Positions 1 to 13,500 of a stretch of 64,000 nucleotides of DNA are shown in pieces; the stretch's first letter is position 1; each line of letters starts with the position of its first letter. The position numbers and the translations under genes are program-made. The notes under the pieces are model-generated. The model worked only from the letters and a program-made list of their open reading frames with translations, had not been told where the DNA came from and made no database searches. This DNA is from Phoronis australis (taxonomy: Eukaryota; Phoronida; Phoronidae), in the NCBI GenBank assembly GCA_002633005.1, contig NMRA01000080.1, forward strand, positions 339,291 through 403,290, in the 5' to 3' direction.

Positions 1-180
1 CAAGTCTACACCTTAATTAAAATAATTTCGGCTGTCTTTTTAACAAAGTCATAAGTCTCGGTCAATAAATGTAAAAAATATCCATTTAGTATATACTTTT
101 TGATTCTAATTTAATGTTGCATAGGTAGAGCTAAAGCTTTTGACAAACAATTTTAATGTCTGGGATATTTATGCTTCAAT

Positions 181-290
181 GCAGTAATGGTCTGATATAA
201 CATGCCCGAATTTTGAGAACCAGTTTTCTACACTGAATAAGGGGCATCAAACTGGTTCTCAAAATACGGTCACGTTATGTCAGACTATTT
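181..290. repeat. Foldback (inverted repeat)
   Basis: Left arm about 184-227 and right arm about 249-290 pair over roughly 43 bases (core ttttgagaaccagttt / aaactggttctcaaaa) with about 20 bases between. A related short foldback with the same core sits at 31741-31808, so this looks like a small dispersed element. Confidence 0.7.
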
Positions 291-3200
291 CCCTTTAATG
301 CAGTGCATTTTCTTGTTTAAAGTGCTTACGATGCAACAGTGAAAGTGCTGAAGGAGAAGCATGGGCTACAAGAACGAAGTTCGTAACCTCTGGTTCTGCA
401 GATTTGTTGTTGATGGAAGGGACACGAGCCGCTAGTCAAATGCAGATTTAGTGAGGAGCTTGACGTTCACCAGGTGACACAAGTGAAACCCAGTCCTAGC
501 TGTTGGAATGCATGCATTCAAGTTACTCAGAATTCTTATCTTGCAACTGCGTGTCAGTGAATAATTATCTGTTCTCTGTCTTGTCAGATGCTAAAAAGAG
601 GAATCTTTCTCCTTTAGTACTACTGGTGAATATCGAGTGGTTCATTATTTCAAGTGCAGTATATGGAAGAAAAGTGAATCATTGTTTAAACGCACAATAT
701 GAAATTAGTGAGGCAGTGTGGAGATTGCGTCTGTTTAAAATGTGGACAAATGTGTAGCAGGAGACTAAGAGATGGTGTGATGAAATGCGTGTCTGAAGTA
801 ATTACTGAAGCACAACATGAGACAGACTACTGTGATAGGTTCAACGTGATCTTACGTATCAACATTTTGTTTATTTTAAATGTCGTCCTGTGTGTATCCA
901 GGGATCAGTGCAATGGGCCCACATGCGCGGCCTGCGCACGTCTAGTACAACATGTATTAGACCGCCTGCAATTATTTTTTTTAATGTCCTTTATTGTGAT
1001 TTTAATGGTTATTTTGTCCGTTTCGGAATGGACCACAACAATAAATGTCGTAAAACGTTTTCACAATTAGAACAAAGTATGTCAAGAAGTAGAAATTTTC
1101 CTGTGACGAATTTCTCAATGAAAATATGGGAAGACGATTGTACTTCCACTTTACAGCAAGGAGGAGAGAATTGTAGCCAATAGACACAGTGGAAAGTGGT
1201 GTTGAAGGGGGGAGGGGGTGACGACCGAGGGCAGCTTTGTGTACTAGGGTCTTGGGCTTTTTATAGCTTTGGGTTCTTGGGGAAACTTAAATCATCGACT
1301 GGTAACATCTCGCCAATTTTCCTAAAGTTGATCCTATTCATTTTTCAAAGGCTTGTAACATTTTTGTGAATGCCACACATTGCTTGATGGTTGCCGTTTT
1401 GTAGAATTTAAAAATGACAACAGCATTCATTCGGACGTACTAATCTTTCTTGAAAAATAAAGAAATAAAGTTTCACATGTCCGCTATATTGTGTCCTAAA
1501 TTGGTGAGATTTTATCGTTACTTGTTTCAGTCGTTTCTCATATAAAATCGTGTTTCTAAAAAACTGTCTTGACTGGAAATAATTTTTTATGGAAATATAT
1601 TTTTCTTTGTCTTTGGCTTGTTCATTTAACAAAGTTGAGTTACCAGTGTTTGCATCAAAATTTAGCAATCAGCAGTATTTTGTTGTCTGAATTTGAAATT
1701 CAGTGAGTATGAAAAATGTTTGTGAAAGTATGGAAGCCCTAAAATCAGTGTATTCTTTTGAAACAATCGTGGACTAGGCTTGAAAATTCTGTGATTGCTC
1801 TGGCTGAAAGAGGGGACATTTTGGGCTCAAAGGGGGATAACTAGTCCATATAGTGGCTTAGAGTTTTGCTGATAGTGTAAATCACCTGGTGTCATTCAGA
1901 TACAACAGGCCTTTTGAAATTGAGATGCAAGGTCAGTGAAAGCAATTCTTTGTGAACACTGCTCTTAACAGTCATACAACTGTCCCATTTGAACTGTGTA
2001 ACTTAAATACAGCTTAACAAAGGTTCACGTTCTAGCTGAGAAGATAATTGTTTTATTATCCCTTATGGGTTTTGAATAGCCGAACCTGGAATGGAGACTT
2101 GGACTCCAAAGAAAAGAAAAAAAGGAAAGAGGTAGCATGAGTGGAAGCAAAAGAAGGAAGGAGGGGATAAGTGTTTTTTTAAAACGATTGAAAACACATT
2201 CATGAAGATCACTGGAGCTGTTGGAAAACGCCTTTAGCTGTTGCGCTGGAGTACCGGAATGGGGGGATTCGTTATGTTTAAAGGAATCTATGGCAAGAAA
2301 ACAGATTTTCTGCGATATAAACCTGCAACCCCACGGTCGCAGTCTAATGCTCTACTTGCCGAGCTAATCCAAACTGGATAAATGGTAGAATATTTTAGGG
2401 TATTAATTGGTAAAGTCACCGGCCTCCATTTCATGGAACTGGTTCTCGAAATCCGGGACTTGGGACTATTGCTGGGAGTCTGGTAACAAATGGTATAAAA
2501 TATACTAGAAGAGTGTTTATAAAGAACAACTACAACTACAAGCAATGGCAAGACCACTTACATTCGTTAACAAACCACAACTTATTACTGGTTTTGCATT
2601 TGTAGGGCTGGCCATTTTCAGTTGACGAAAAATTTTCGTGAGTGAACATTTCACTTTAAATCTCTCTTTGTTCTGGCTAACAACTTCCTACGCAATACCA
2701 TACAGTAGCATAAATGTAGCGGCAGGCTCATTGAAAGTGAATTTCCGTGAAAGATGTTTTTTATACTTGCCTGGGGTAAATGAAAGCCCTCATCGAGACA
2801 CCACAATGTCCTCCATCACGCTATTGCACAAAACGTCATGCGCGCACCTAGCTTTTAATATGGGTGGGGGCTCGAATTTCTGGCGGTGTGGACCTTTTGC
2901 TGACAAAAAACGGGAGGACTAAAAAAACGGGATACCACCTTCACTGTGCGTCTCTGCCTTTTCAGTGGACTTTTGTCTCGTTTTCTCGGACTTGTTGTTT
3001 CTCTGAGGCGGACCTTTTTGCCCACTTCGCCAAATGGTGGGCTTGTCCGAGTCCCTTCCTTCCCCCTGGGTGGGCGCATGAAAGTATTTTCAAATGCTGA
3101 AATGCCAAGTTCAAGGACGCAATAAATGTCATTTTCGCTGAGGAGGCTCAGTCGGTTAGTGGCCAATTATTTTGCATTAAAAACGACCGTTACTAACATG

Positions 3201-4417
3201 GCATCTTCCTCAAAATATCGATTATTTCTTTGTCCCGTCCGAGGCTATCCTGGAAGTTTAATTTAGAAAATCTCACAATGCTTTGGGTAGAAACTGGTAC
3301 ATGTAGCTGAATGACTGAACGAGTGATCGACATGTGATCGAAATCCCAAATTTTGCCTTCTTCCAGCATAAGCGACCGGTAGAAGCGCCATCGAATATCG
3401 TCTATGCCAGCTTTCATTAGCGTATGTTATTGTATAATGAAATAATTAAAACATTAGCTTTCACACTCGGTCATTATATTAGCTTTCATACCCATGTCAT
3501 AATGAAGTTGTAACAAGTAGTCGTGACTGGCGGATCGTACTTCCATTCAGCACCGCATACGTGGCACTATTTATTACGTGGTTGTGGTTTCGAGGTTTTT
3601 CGAAAAACTGTGATGTCTGGGTTATTTAACTCGGTTATCTTTTAACCAGAAATTCACTTATAGATAGAGGGAAGGGTAAATAAAACAAATGGCTTCGCAA
3701 AGCCAACGCTATTCGTGTACCTATGTATAGCGTTAATGTTGCAGTTGCGGATCAAACTCTTTATAAATGGGCGAAGCGCACCGGCGCGGGCACCTGAATT
3801 GGGGGCAGGCACGATTCCACAAGGTCTACAACAGGTTGCACGGGCCCAAATGCGTGCATGTTCAGTAGTAATTACGAGAAATTTTGGAACAGCATATGGT
3901 TAAGCGTTTTGGTCTCTGACCGCCAGGAATTGCAAGTCCAGGTCCAATTTTCTCTATGTACATGTGTTCAATTGTCTCACTTACTGGGCAAGTTGGCCGA
4001 AACCACAGACGCAGTTTCGAGAAAATTGTATATGGGAATCAAACGTAGATTGAAATTTACGTTGTATCTGTATCCTTTGACACGTTTGAAAGTTTTTTGT
4101 CGCTCGGAAACTTACGGCAGCTACCAACTAAACGGAATTTCACAACGTTTAGCCTTAGACCCTAATCTCATTTTCTTGCCAGCAACTGGTTTCTGCCATT
4201 AAAGCGATTTTGAGATTATGCTGAATGAACTATGTTTGTATAGAAAACACATGCTATCGATCGTGATAGAGGAAACATTTGAGACACATTTTTGTGGTTG
4301 TGTAACCTTGGATTATTTTGCACTTTATGTAAACCTTGTGAGTGAGGAGGAAATGTGTCTTGCTTTTGCCCGCGCATTCTTCGTATGGCTATGGCTTCGT
4401 TAGACTATAGTATTACT

Positions 4418-4745
4418 ACCGTATTTCCCTGCCTATAGGCCAATGGGCTTATATCTGAAATAATGCCTCGTTTCGCTACCCTTTTTACCCGTGTGGTTCG
4501 CATATTTGAGCATGCACCTAAGTTTCGCATACTTTAAACGCTAGGTATTTTTGTGGGCATACATTAATTCGCATATAGGCGCACCCATTTTCTTTTTGAA
4601 CATTGTCTTGCTTTTCATGAACTTTTACACTGTCTTTGCCGTGCCTTTAGGCCCCATGGGCCTGTATCCGAAGCCGGTAATGCCTTGACCCAGTTTTTAC
4701 CGAAGTGGTTTGCACTTTGGCGCATGCGCCTAAGTTTCGCACGCG
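4418..4745 (+). repeat. Diverged direct repeat, about 205-210 bases apart
   Basis: Two related blocks (about 4418-4537 and 4625-4745) share ctgcctataggcc / gtgcctttaggcc, tatctgaaataatgcct / tatccgaagccggtaatgcc and gcacctaagtttcgca / gcgcctaagtttcgca. Looks like an old tandem duplication. Confidence 0.6.
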
Positions 4746-5612
4746 CAGTTTACACAGACACTCTAAGCCTAGAGCGCGGCAATACGGCAGTACGTTTCAG
4801 AGACATATACGGCTCCGATTTAATCTGGTTCATGATGATTAGTGACAACACTGAGGTATTACCATGGAGTATAGCTATAGTAACGAAGCGGGCTGTCCCG
4901 CTCCCCCATTTAGTTGAAACAATTATACTTGGTCCTCTCATCACAATAATTCTCCTATACTCCTAATTCTGCTGGGAACTGGGAAACGCTAACACAGTGT
5001 GTAATCTCACTGTCCGAGTAGCCTATCAACGCCCGTGACTTACCCACTAAGGAAGCCAATACAGTCGGGAGGTTTTACTTAATGGACTGAGGCTATAGGA
5101 ATGCGGCTAGCCTAAAGTGCGGATTGAGAAATCCAAATTTTGATAGTCGCTTTTTTCTAAAATTGTCGAACTAGCACACACTATTCGTCAAATTAGGATT
5201 CGCCTGTTCACATGCTATACGTAGCCAGGTCAGCAGCTTATGTTTGTAGAATTCTGCATTCTTTTGTCGAACCCGAGATTTAACAAGTAACAGGCAGCAG
5301 ATATAGACGGTGCTGACCTCTTCCGGCTCATGATTGGTCATTATGTCGATTAACTTAGTAACGAAAACCAACAAGGGCACATGTAGGCCACCTCGTCACA
5401 AAATGTCTTTCATTTTTTACAAGTAAAAGATATTTTTGAGATGAGGGTAATTACTTATTTCACGTTGATGTCCACATCGACAATCTCACTGCTTATGCAT
5501 ACTAGACTCAGTACTCTGGTATTAGATTTTGGGTCGCAACTCTTGTGACACCTATCAGACAACACGTGATTTTCCGAACAAGGAAGTCAACACCTGCACA
5601 GACCCTCTTCCG

Positions 5613-5620
5613 TGACGTCA
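5613..5620. promoter_or_regulatory. CRE-type palindrome TGACGTCA
   Basis: Perfect CREB/ATF consensus in a CpG-containing stretch 2.6 kb upstream of the start codon. Further copies occur at about 11538 and 12965 in intron 1. Function is inferred only. Confidence 0.25.
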
Positions 5621-8109
5621 GAGTGCGGGGCCTGGGAACCAGGTTACGTCGCGGGGAAATTAACTGTGTTTTCAGATTGCACGAAGGTGACTGCGCGCTG
5701 CACGGAGGCTGGACTAAGAAGCCGCTCCAGCTATTTCGCGACATGCTCATCTGCTGTGAAACATATCATTTACTGTTCCAGTAATCATTTACCGTGGGCC
5801 AGTTCTGTAGACCTCCCGGGGAGGGAATGCTCCCGTGTGCGAGACGTAGCGCTCACTGATTTCGTTTTTTTTTCTCGTGACCAGTTTAGCTATGATTCCG
5901 TTTAATTGCATGCTCAATGTTTTTGTCTCTTCAAAAGTGTCCAATTTATGCAGCATCGCGTAGTTCCACAGAAGATCAGTTTCATGTTTTATAGAGGTTT
6001 GTTTTGTTGAAAGAGTTTAAACACCTAACTAAAAAGAGGTTATAAGAACAAAAACACAATGAAACGGTGAAAATTTTCAGGAGAACTCTCAACAAACAAA
6101 TCAATCCCCTTTAATCGTGGTTACTACTAAGTGTGGGAGTTTCATGTTACCGTGCATCTAACGTCGGTCGGGTATCCTAATTTCCCACTGGCACATCCGG
6201 TCACTGAAAAACTTAGTACGGTCAAGTACAAGAACTTGGAGGTTTACTGTGTGCTTGAATTCGTCATGATATAGGCCTAATACTAGACTTCAGTTACAAG
6301 TAAAATTGAGAAATGTGACAAATAGTCAGTTAGGCCTACTCCCAGTCTTAGAAACTGAAATTGTGATCAATGAACAGATATAAGGGCGAAACAGATGATT
6401 GTGTACTGCATGAAAATTCTAGACGATGATAAACTTTTCACTTAGACGTTTCCCGTATAACTGTCAGTTTATCTGAAAACCAGTGATCTATTCTTGCCTG
6501 CTGACTACAGTTTGTGACGCAAACGCATGTCGATGCAGTTGTTTCCGGTATCTGGAGGATATTTTTTCCAAATCTCAGACAAGGGAAGATCTCGCACATT
6601 GAACGGTAAACGTTACAAAACTCACAAAACAAAATTGTCGGTTGTGCTTGACCTCCGTTATCCTTATGCAACGTACTGAATAAAGCTGCACATCGCTACA
6701 GGCGAATACGCTGTTCGTTTTCCAGTATGATCTAACGAGCGTTAGGGCTACCGTAGACGAAGAGCTACGAGCTGAGCTTTCTACCTAAATTAAGTGAACT
6801 ATAGCGCACCTGGCAGCTATCGTCAAGGCGTGGAAGTACGACAACCTTTGCTCTCATCTTGACGTGAGAGCTATAACAGTTATCTCAGTCATCGACCACT
6901 TGATGCCGACTAGCCCTCAGTGAGCTCGTGGCTCTCCGTCTGCAGGGGGTCTTAGATTACTTGGTAGCTATCAACGAATTCCCGCTAATACTATGAGATT
7001 GAACATGTCTCGCTGATAGACTTTTTATGAAGTTTATTCATAAAGAATTCGTTTACACAGGACGAATTCAAATTACAGTGCAACTGGTTCTCCCTGCCCA
7101 CCTGTGAAGTTCATTTGAGACTGACCAACGCCAAAGTTGTGAGTGACTAATTATTTTTTCCCGAAAATGCCTTTCCAAACTATAAGAACGTCAAAGTTAC
7201 TCACATGTTATCCCTGTGTATTTATGTTTTTAAAAAAAATATAGAGTATATAAGGTGAACTCGAGGGTCACATACTTTCGCTGGCTATTGAGAAGGTTTC
7301 ACCCAGTCTGCTTTAAAACAAAAATGACCATTAATTAACATCCTTTTATTTTGGAATTGATGTCATACCGAAACATCACCCTTTTGGTTTTTATTTGAAA
7401 ATGGTTTGGCTTCAGTTGTTCCATGAAGTTTTCAACTAAAACCGCGAAGTTGCAGGACGACCTCCTAATAATATACTGAAAAGTAAATCAAAAATGACCC
7501 ACGATGTCTGAGTTTTACCGGATGTTTAAAAACTTGAGGGCATCCAACATTACACAACTATCCATCGTTCATATATCGAAAATTCTCGGCACTTGTAAAA
7601 ATCAGCAGTTGGGTTGTTTACACTGTGGCGGTGGAATCTACGACAAAAAAAATCGCCGCCCATGAGAAATTCATCAATTTTATCAGTTTTCAGAATAGAT
7701 ATTTCTGGCTATTTGTGAACACAATGGATTTTGTTATGAGCCGGAAACGTTTTTATGTGCTTGCACAAATCACACAAGTCAACTGGCTGATGTTTAAGCA
7801 TTGCACCTTACTTTCTGCCCCTGAAAGATAACTATGAAATAATGTTTTGAAGAAGCTTCGTTTCACCTCAGTCAAGCTCAGACTGACCGTAAGCCTCGAG
7901 TGAGCTTAATTGACAGATCAGGAAAACTTTCGACCCCTTTTTAAAATACGAAAGTGAAAATCCTTAACTTCTAGATGACCCGGACAATGTTCACAAGTGT
8001 GGCGTTTCTGAATACTATTATTCCTGTACTTTAAAATTCTTCACAAGTGCCTCTTTCCCAACTCCGGGACTTTTTGGTGATGTTTATGTTTACAAATCAC
8101 GAGTAGTAT

Positions 8110-8135
8110 CCACTAGATGGCGCGCCATCTAATAG
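8110..8135. promoter_or_regulatory. Palindrome of two CTCF-core-like motifs
   Basis: AGATGGCGCGCCATCT (8115-8130) is a perfect 16-base palindrome. The plus-strand reading CCACTAGATGGCGC fits the CTCF core consensus CCASYAGRKGGCRS; the minus strand gives a weaker second copy. It lies about 100 bases before the start codon of exon 1. Confidence 0.4.
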
Positions 8136-8235
8136 TCTCAAATCCAGTTCATAGTGGAAGAAGGAAACGATGAATATTAGAATGAGATAGACTTCAAGTA
8201 GCAGTTTGGTCACATTTAAGGTAGAGAAATGTATT

Positions 8236-8460
8236 ATGGATGGAAAACCGATGGAATTTACCATCAGCCAAGACGCCTATGTCATAACCGATGATGACAT
8301 ATACCGCGTGAGGAATTTATTTGGTGTTTTGCTCGATAGGCTAAGTTCAACCAAGCTCACTGCTCTCGCCTCTCATTCGGACAACAAAAACACAGTATGG
8401 ATGCAGATAAAACCCCTTTCCACTGGGCCCAGGTCCCAGGCAAACTGCGCAGCAGCAAAG
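8236..8460 (+). CDS. ZC3H12: ZC3H12-like exon 1 (residues 1-75, first half of KH-like region)
   Basis: Starts at the first ATG after an in-frame stop (8188-8190), with A at -3 and G at +4, a strong animal start context. It ends in AAG followed by the donor gtaatg, phase 0. The text [11 protein letters not shown], then VWMQI and NCAAAK, follows the LFGV ... WLQL ... AAKEY pattern of the first KH-like module of N4BP1/KHNYN, and the last AAAK runs straight into KYV of exon 2. Any 5' UTR exon further upstream is not recognised. The 12.25-kb intron to exon 2 makes this exon easy to miss; the link rests on phase and domain continuity, not on transcript data. Confidence 0.78.
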
Positions 8461-10507
8461 GTAATGTAAAATGGTTGAATTACCAGTGAAATTTAGGTAA
8501 TTTAACTTGTTTTGCTCTTGTTACTTGATGATTCAGAAGGTGCATGCTTCATTGAGTGTAATGTTGACAACGGTCTAACATGCCATGGGATTACCCATCA
8601 TCAATCATGACACACGTAGTATTGTGCTCTGTAATGGCATTGTTGGGAATTATGCATTACATTAATTTTCAATGTCATGAAATTAAAAGATGGGACGAAC
8701 CAAACGTCATTTTGGGCTTGTTTTTTTTTTAATTGCTGTTCTAAATGCATGTAATTTGTATTCCCGATTCCAAATTTAACATCTTTCTGATTAATTATGT
8801 CCGTGAGATGACACTGAGAAACTTCAGTGTGCTACTGTTGGAATGTTTGAATTATAATGTTTTAAACGATTAAAAGATTTGACTGGGGAATTTGAATTTA
8901 CACGACTTTAAGACATCATTTAGCCTTAAATCTCAAAGTAACTTGAATTTTTGTGCTGGTAATCTTTGCATGATTTCAGTGGCCAGGCATGCTCTAATTG
9001 CAATGCAACAGGTACTAAATGTGGAATTAGTAAATGATAGTTGTTTACTAACATATGTAGCACAGTTCCACACATATACACGAACACGCACTTGTTCCAG
9101 AATTCATTGAACGTTGGACATGATTAACGTGGCTGAAATTTTAATTCAGGTTTTCATACACACTTTTCCATTTCTAGGGATGTACTTTTTAATTTTTAAT
9201 ACAAACCTGAAGTAATTACAAAATTTATTTAGAGAGCATGTCTACTCTTCTACTCTGAGGCATTCTAGGAGTAGGGATTATGTTCCTTGATTCATATTCG
9301 TGAACTGACAATTAAAACTGTTCCTTTGTCTGTTTTTGTATTTATGATTTGATAAAGGACAATAAAAAGATGGCCGGGAGGGGGGGGCTCTCCACTTAAA
9401 ATAGGCGAGTGAGGCACACTAAAATTCACAACCAAACACAATGTACTAGGTATGGGCAATGAGGCAGATGTACCTGAGATGCTATCCTCAAAACAATACC
9501 AAGCCTGTGTCCCTACCCGTAAATATCGCCACTTTATTTTCATGGTTGCATTTCATTCTCTTCTGAGGTGATGCCTGAATACACCTGAAGTAAAAATTCA
9601 CCAGTTTGAGAACTCTCTAAAACTTGGAACACCAAAATTCAAGCCAAAATTGAATTTTAATTGATTCTTATAATTGGGACGTGGATGATTTTAGTGCTGG
9701 TCACGTGGGATACTGCGTTATGTATCAGCAGGGTCTGACAGTGGATTCAGTGTAGGTCATGAAATTGTAGAAAACAGCCACTGATGAAATGCATTCATGC
9801 ATTCCCACAGGTTTATTCATTGTTGTATTCATAATTCTTGTATTTGGGATGGCCATTACTGTCTTTTAATGAGGTTTGGTACAAGCTCCAACCTTAAGCA
9901 AAATAATTGATTTTCACTGGCTTGAATCTGACAATGTTTTCCTATATCTTATATACCTACCTCATACCAACTCCTAATACCCAACCAAGAAATGAGAACA
10001 CATGATAGATCTCAGTGGCCACCTGCCCTGTAAGGACTCATCTAGTCACCATCTTCACTGTCTAACATTAGGGTCGATTTAAAAAGATGATTACTTTGAC
10101 TATGGGCTGGTGGTTTGTGTTGGAAAATGTCTTTTGTTATTGTGTCTTGAAGTTACTGAAAGTAATGAATAGTGTCGTCCCTGATTAAACAGTTGGAACT
10201 CCCCTTTGTCCTGGAGTTAAGAAAATGCGTTGTTTTTGTGAATGGGTTATACTAGTTTCGCAGGATTCTGGCTAAATGGCTAAATACAGCGAGATTCACG
10301 CGTAGTCCGGTAAGGCTCTGCTGTCATATTCTCAAAGCATCTGAACAGATAAGGTTGCTCCTCTAACAAATTAGCATGTAGCCAATATCTATGAAACTTT
10401 TGAATTTATTTTTCAAGGTAAGGATAACTAAATCAAAGAAAATATATGTTTAAGACAAAACACCCTGTTCTCAATCACATACACACACACGCACGCACGC
10501 ACACACA

Positions 10508-10558
<51 letters not shown>

Positions 10559-13500
10559 CTAACTTCCTACTGTCTGTAAGTAGAAAGCCTACAAAATTTA
10601 ATGTTTTACTTCATACCAATCTGGGGTTAATTGGGTCATGTGACAGTGGTTTTTTAAAAGAACGTTAATCTCATAGCAATTTAGAAGCTCAGTTTAAGTT
10701 ATTAAAATTATTTGCCTCTTCCTATGCTGTATCATCGTCATTATATGCCTCCACAAATATCCATTGTCGGTATTTTTTGTGTGGAACATTTGAGGGCTTT
10801 CAACCCAGTACTTCAGCTATTGTAGCTATTGTAAAGCTTTTATGAATTGTGGTACAAAATGTTCTCTTGGTAAACAACAATTGTGTTTGTTGTTAGGTGG
10901 CATTCAATGGAATCTAGAGTGCGATTTCGTAATTTCTACCCTGGCTCTCAGTTGGAAACATATTTGCTCCACCCACATCCCTCAGACCTAATTGTTTATC
11001 CTGAGAAAAGTTTTCCTTTTCAAAGTTTCTTTGAACTTACCTACGCCTTGTTTTAGGCGTCATCAGTGACCTATACCCCGAATGATTCAGGTCACTCCCA
11101 CACTGACATTCTTTTAGTTAGACATCTCTGCAACATCTGTAGTAAGCACAATAGGTTTCAAGAACTTGTAGAGATCATTACATTTTAAGGTAGGTTCTTG
11201 TTTGACAGGACTTGTAATGTTTAGTGATGGAGGACTTGTGAAACCTAATCAAAGCAATGACCTTTGGCAGTGGGAGGTGGTTTTAAGTTAAGAAATTGAA
11301 GAAAATTTGTAGATCTTTGGTAGCTAAATTCCTTCTTCTTTACTTTTTCTCCGAATTAAGCACCAAAATGATCATTTCCTGCTGCAAATGAGGGAAACTT
11401 AAAGGAGAATACCACCCGATTTAATTTGTCCTTTTTACCGTCTTAATCGGTCTATATCCACATCGCCTCGCATACGGTCGACCTTACCTTGCCAAGAGGT
11501 GTCGCGTTAACCTGTGAAGAAGGTGAGAAACGACGCTAGTGACGTCAGTGGTTCATATGCAGAGTGAATGCTGCTGTGTTGCGGTGCATCATTCCTGCTT
11601 GTCCGAACTTAAGCAGCTGCGAGGAAAGCAGGTATATCGTTTTTTTTTACTTCCTCGAAAGTCAGAAATTTGCTTAGGAAGTGGCTCATGGTAGTGAAGA
11701 ATGAAATTTACGCTGTAAATAGCAAGTATGAGGCCGTGAAATATCTCCGTGTCTGTGGCCTGCAGATGTTTACAATGCCTGAAGAATGCCGGCTTACCAA
11801 ATAACTCTGTTTCCATACGTTCCGTTGTCTGAGCTTGTTCACGGCACCTCTCTAGTATTTCTTCATCACTGTATTCTTGTTCGAATTGATAGCCTGTAAA
11901 ACTTAACGATCCACCTGCGAAGTCGGGACTGATGAGCTCTAGTTCGTCCTAAGTCGGGATTGCCGCGAGTTGCCCTGTTGGCGTTTATTAGTGAGCGTTC
12001 TGTTTCAAAATGAATTATTCTCACCCTAACCAATACTTATTTAAAACTGAAACAAAGTCTGTCTCATTAGATGCAATTTGTAATGCTTTTGAGTGATTGT
12101 GAGTGCATGCAAATGATTTGAGAAGCCAGTAATGAATAAATCACTGCGTTACCAGCTTTAGGTGCAATGAAACTAGTTGATGGGACACCGAGGTCGTGTG
12201 AGCTCATGCTAATTTAGTGTTTGCTGGCAGAAACTGTTGTGAAACAACTCGATTTCCATCCCACGGCCAGGTGTTAGGCCAATCTTTATTACATTTACAT
12301 TACTCAAATAATGATTGTCAATGTACAACTTCTGCCCTGACTGTGCTGTGGCCAAAGCGGAACCCGAGTGAATTCTCGGCCCCCGACGAGTAAGTAGATT
12401 TGCAGTTTCTTGGCTAATTCACCAACATAATCATTTGCACATTACTTTGGCTTACTAGTATAGTATTTTCTTGACTGGAAGTTTAGTTTCCACTGAACTT
12501 TGGCTGGTTTATGTTCGTGATGTCTGATCAGTTTCCGAGCCAGTGGCCGGGATAACGATTCAATCTGGCCGGCCGCGACGGGCCTGATTGGGGTCTGAGC
12601 CACTGGCCAGGATAACAAGCGTTATGTGTTTAGTACTCAAAAAATCACAAGACTAAACAACACAGATCTAGGTTCTCCTGTCTGTATCTCACGGAAGAAT
12701 ACTTCGAATTTATCTCCGAACAGACCTCAAACTCCTGCTACGGACCTTATTGGCCTGCCGAACTTTGCAGGCTACGGTGTGTCCAAATACCAATAAATCC
12801 GTAAGAGCGAAATAAAACAACACGTTTTTATAAGAACTCGGTGTATTTTGAAGGGTTTTACATCGAAGTTTGGTTATTTATTGGTGTTAAACGATGACTT
12901 CAAGCGATAAGCTAACACCAGTAACCCGTGTTGTGAACTGCTGAACAGACTGTGTGTAAAACCGATGACGTCACTGGATAATTTCAACACCTCCATCTGC
13001 CATCAGGTGTCAGGTAACGCAACCATACGTTTCGTTATGGAGTAGAACTACTAGATCTAAACTGATACAAATTAGGTTGTTTTTTGTTTGGCATGCTCCT
13101 TTAAAGTTGTTTTATAGCACCTGCACGATATAAAACCAAGCTCTAATCTGACTGTAGAAAACTTTCATAGTCTTCACATCTGATGAGAAATTTCATAATA
13201 TATAAACCAAGTTTTAAAATCTGGCTAAATCTACATAAATTTTCTCTTTTCTGACACAGCTTGTGAAGAAATATACCATTAAAGTTCCCATTATTTACAG
13301 CAAGAGATATAAGAAAAATCACAATTTTAGCAAGTTCTGTATCAAAGTAGGTGAAAATCCTTCATACTTCTGTTGTAGCTCTAAAAGAAATATTGTATTT
13401 GTAAGTGGGATCCAGTTCTGTAATTAAACTGTCTTCTAATCAAACTGAAATTATGTTGCTGTTTTCCAAGAGACACAGGCCCATGTTTTCTGTTCATTTG

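Larger units (their letters stand above)
1..8235. other. Upstream non-coding region
   Basis: No open frame here has a recognisable domain or splice context. It holds a foldback near 181-290, a diverged direct repeat at 4418-4745, and a CRE-type TGACGTCA at 5613-5620 within a locally GC-richer stretch (about 5580-5720) that could be a promoter or 5' UTR exon of the ZC3H12-like gene. A dyad of CTCF-like cores lies at 8110-8135. Confidence 0.4.

Noticed and set aside
5545-5784. Overlapping frames of 79-97 codons in a GC-richer patch
   Set aside because: No domain or splice support; more likely promoter or UTR sequence.
8206-8235. Upstream TTG as start of exon 1
   Set aside because: Animal genes start at ATG almost always; the ATG at 8236 has a strong context.
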